A stretch of 32,857 nt of DNA from Planctomycetota bacterium (GTDB lineage: Bacteria > Planctomycetota > UBA8742 > UBA2392), in assembly GCA_022071975.1 (NCBI GenBank), contig JAJVIO010000070.1:10783-43639 (forward strand), in the 5' to 3' direction. Below are positions 32,439 to 32,857 of this stretch, in pieces. A model generated the notes under the pieces. It saw only the letters and a list, made by a program, of their open reading frames with translations, was not told the DNA's origin and ran no database searches. Both the position numbers and the translations under genes were made by a program. Numbering within the stretch: position 1 is the stretch's first letter; each line of letters starts with the position of its first letter.

Positions 32439-32857
32439 ATGGCGGACAGAAAGAAGAAGATGGGCTTGATCAAGCGGCTTGCGCTGTTCGGAGGCGTGGG
32501 CTTCATCGGGCTGCTGGCGCTGGTTTTCGGCGGGCTCTATATCGGTTCCAGCAACGCGCTGGGTGAGACCTACCAGGTCGAGACTTACGCGATTGAAATC
32601 CCGGAGGGCGACGAAGACGCCCTTGAACGCGGCAAGTACCTCGTCGACCACGTCATGAGCTGCAACCACAGCGATTGCCACCGCGCCGACTTCGGCGGCG
32701 GCGCCGTGATTGACGCCCAGCCCATCGGGCTCGTCTACGCGCCAAACCTGACCTCCGGCGAAGGCAGCGTCACCAAGGACTACAAGCCCGAAGACTGGGT
32801 GCGCATCCTGCGCCACGGCATCAAGCGCGACAGCACCCGAGCGCTGATCATGCCGAG
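32439..32857 (+). CDS. Membrane-anchored cytochrome c, 5' part (cut by window edge), with CX4CH site
   Basis: The frame is open for 139 codons from the ATG at 32439 (AAGGGG a few bases upstream) to the right edge. A basic start (MADRKKKMGLIKR) and a single hydrophobic helix (about 12-36) form a signal anchor. The exported part has EDALERGKYLVDHV, then SCNHSDCH, a CX4CH haem motif (Cys75, Cys80, His81) in place of the usual CX2CH. It continues RADFGGGAVIDAQPIG, APNLTSGEG and EDWVRILRHGI, typical of class I cytochrome c domains of the alcohol-dehydrogenase/gluconate type. The C-terminal part with the Met ligand begins at the edge (IMP). Following menG, a respiratory role fits. Confidence 0.82.
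   Translation, partial: MADRKKKMGLIKRLALFGGVGFIGLLALVFGGLYIGSSNALGETYQVETYAIEIPEGDEDALERGKYLVDHVMSCNHSDCHRADFGGGAVIDAQPIGLVYAPNLTSGEGSVTKDYKPEDWVRILRHGIKRDSTRALIMP

Overview
The window is a gene-dense, high-GC bacterial chromosome segment with almost no long non-coding stretches: no gap between genes exceeds about 200 bases. The content points to Planctomycetota or a close relative (inference, about 0.6). The grounds are two Hanks-type Ser/Thr kinases of elaborate architecture, several lipoproteins and Tat/Sec-exported proteins of unknown role, a GGAGCCCGGAGCGC-type dispersed repeat that I recall from planctomycete genomes, and divergent versions of housekeeping genes (Lgt with an insertion, an acidic-N-terminus ClpP). 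No rRNA, tRNA, CRISPR array, phage gene or transposase is visible.

Layout. Bases 1-9 kb: a cut-off FAD oxidoreductase, lgt, a membrane-anchored kinase with a C-terminal beta-propeller, a large exported lipoprotein resembling the PcRGLX/YetA (rhamnogalacturonan lyase-like) family, and two unknown membrane proteins. 9-15 kb: ispG with a terminator, a DUF433/DUF5615 toxin-antitoxin-like pair, the ABC-F ATPase uup, and a second, tail-anchored kinase. 15-19 kb: a + strand run of two exported parvulin-like proteins, scpB, an alpha/beta hydrolase and a small unknown gene. 19-23 kb: a HemJ/CopD-like membrane protein, a DUF6064 membrane protein divergent from a TPMT-like methyltransferase, a small membrane ORF bracketed by a 29-bp inverted repeat, and rarA. 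23-24.3 kb: three separate cold-shock protein genes, each with its own GC-rich hairpin downstream and a stem-loop next to its Shine-Dalgarno. Two of them share a palindromic upstream site. 24.4-30.2 kb: a Tat-exported DUF1513 lipoprotein, a basic repeat protein that may bind nucleic acid, a MORN-CPBP protease fusion, a ClpP-like peptidase coupled to a lipoprotein gene, and an unknown protein. 30.3-32.9 kb: the rplM-rpsI operon with a good promoter and terminator, a small conserved protein, menG/ubiE, and the start of a membrane-anchored cytochrome c with an unusual CX4CH haem site.

How the genes fit together. Envelope biogenesis dominates: Lgt modifies the prolipoproteins, of which three likely substrates are in the window; exported parvulins help fold secreted proteins; and the kinases carry membrane anchors. 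IspG (isoprenoids), MenG/UbiE (quinone) and the cytochrome are consistent with a quinone-based respiratory chain. Convergent genes are packed so tightly that stop codons overlap. I see no single obvious new defence or mobile system. The most interesting items are the inverted-repeat-bracketed small membrane ORF, the regulation of the csp cluster, the degenerate second parvulin, and the GQSRRE-repeat protein.
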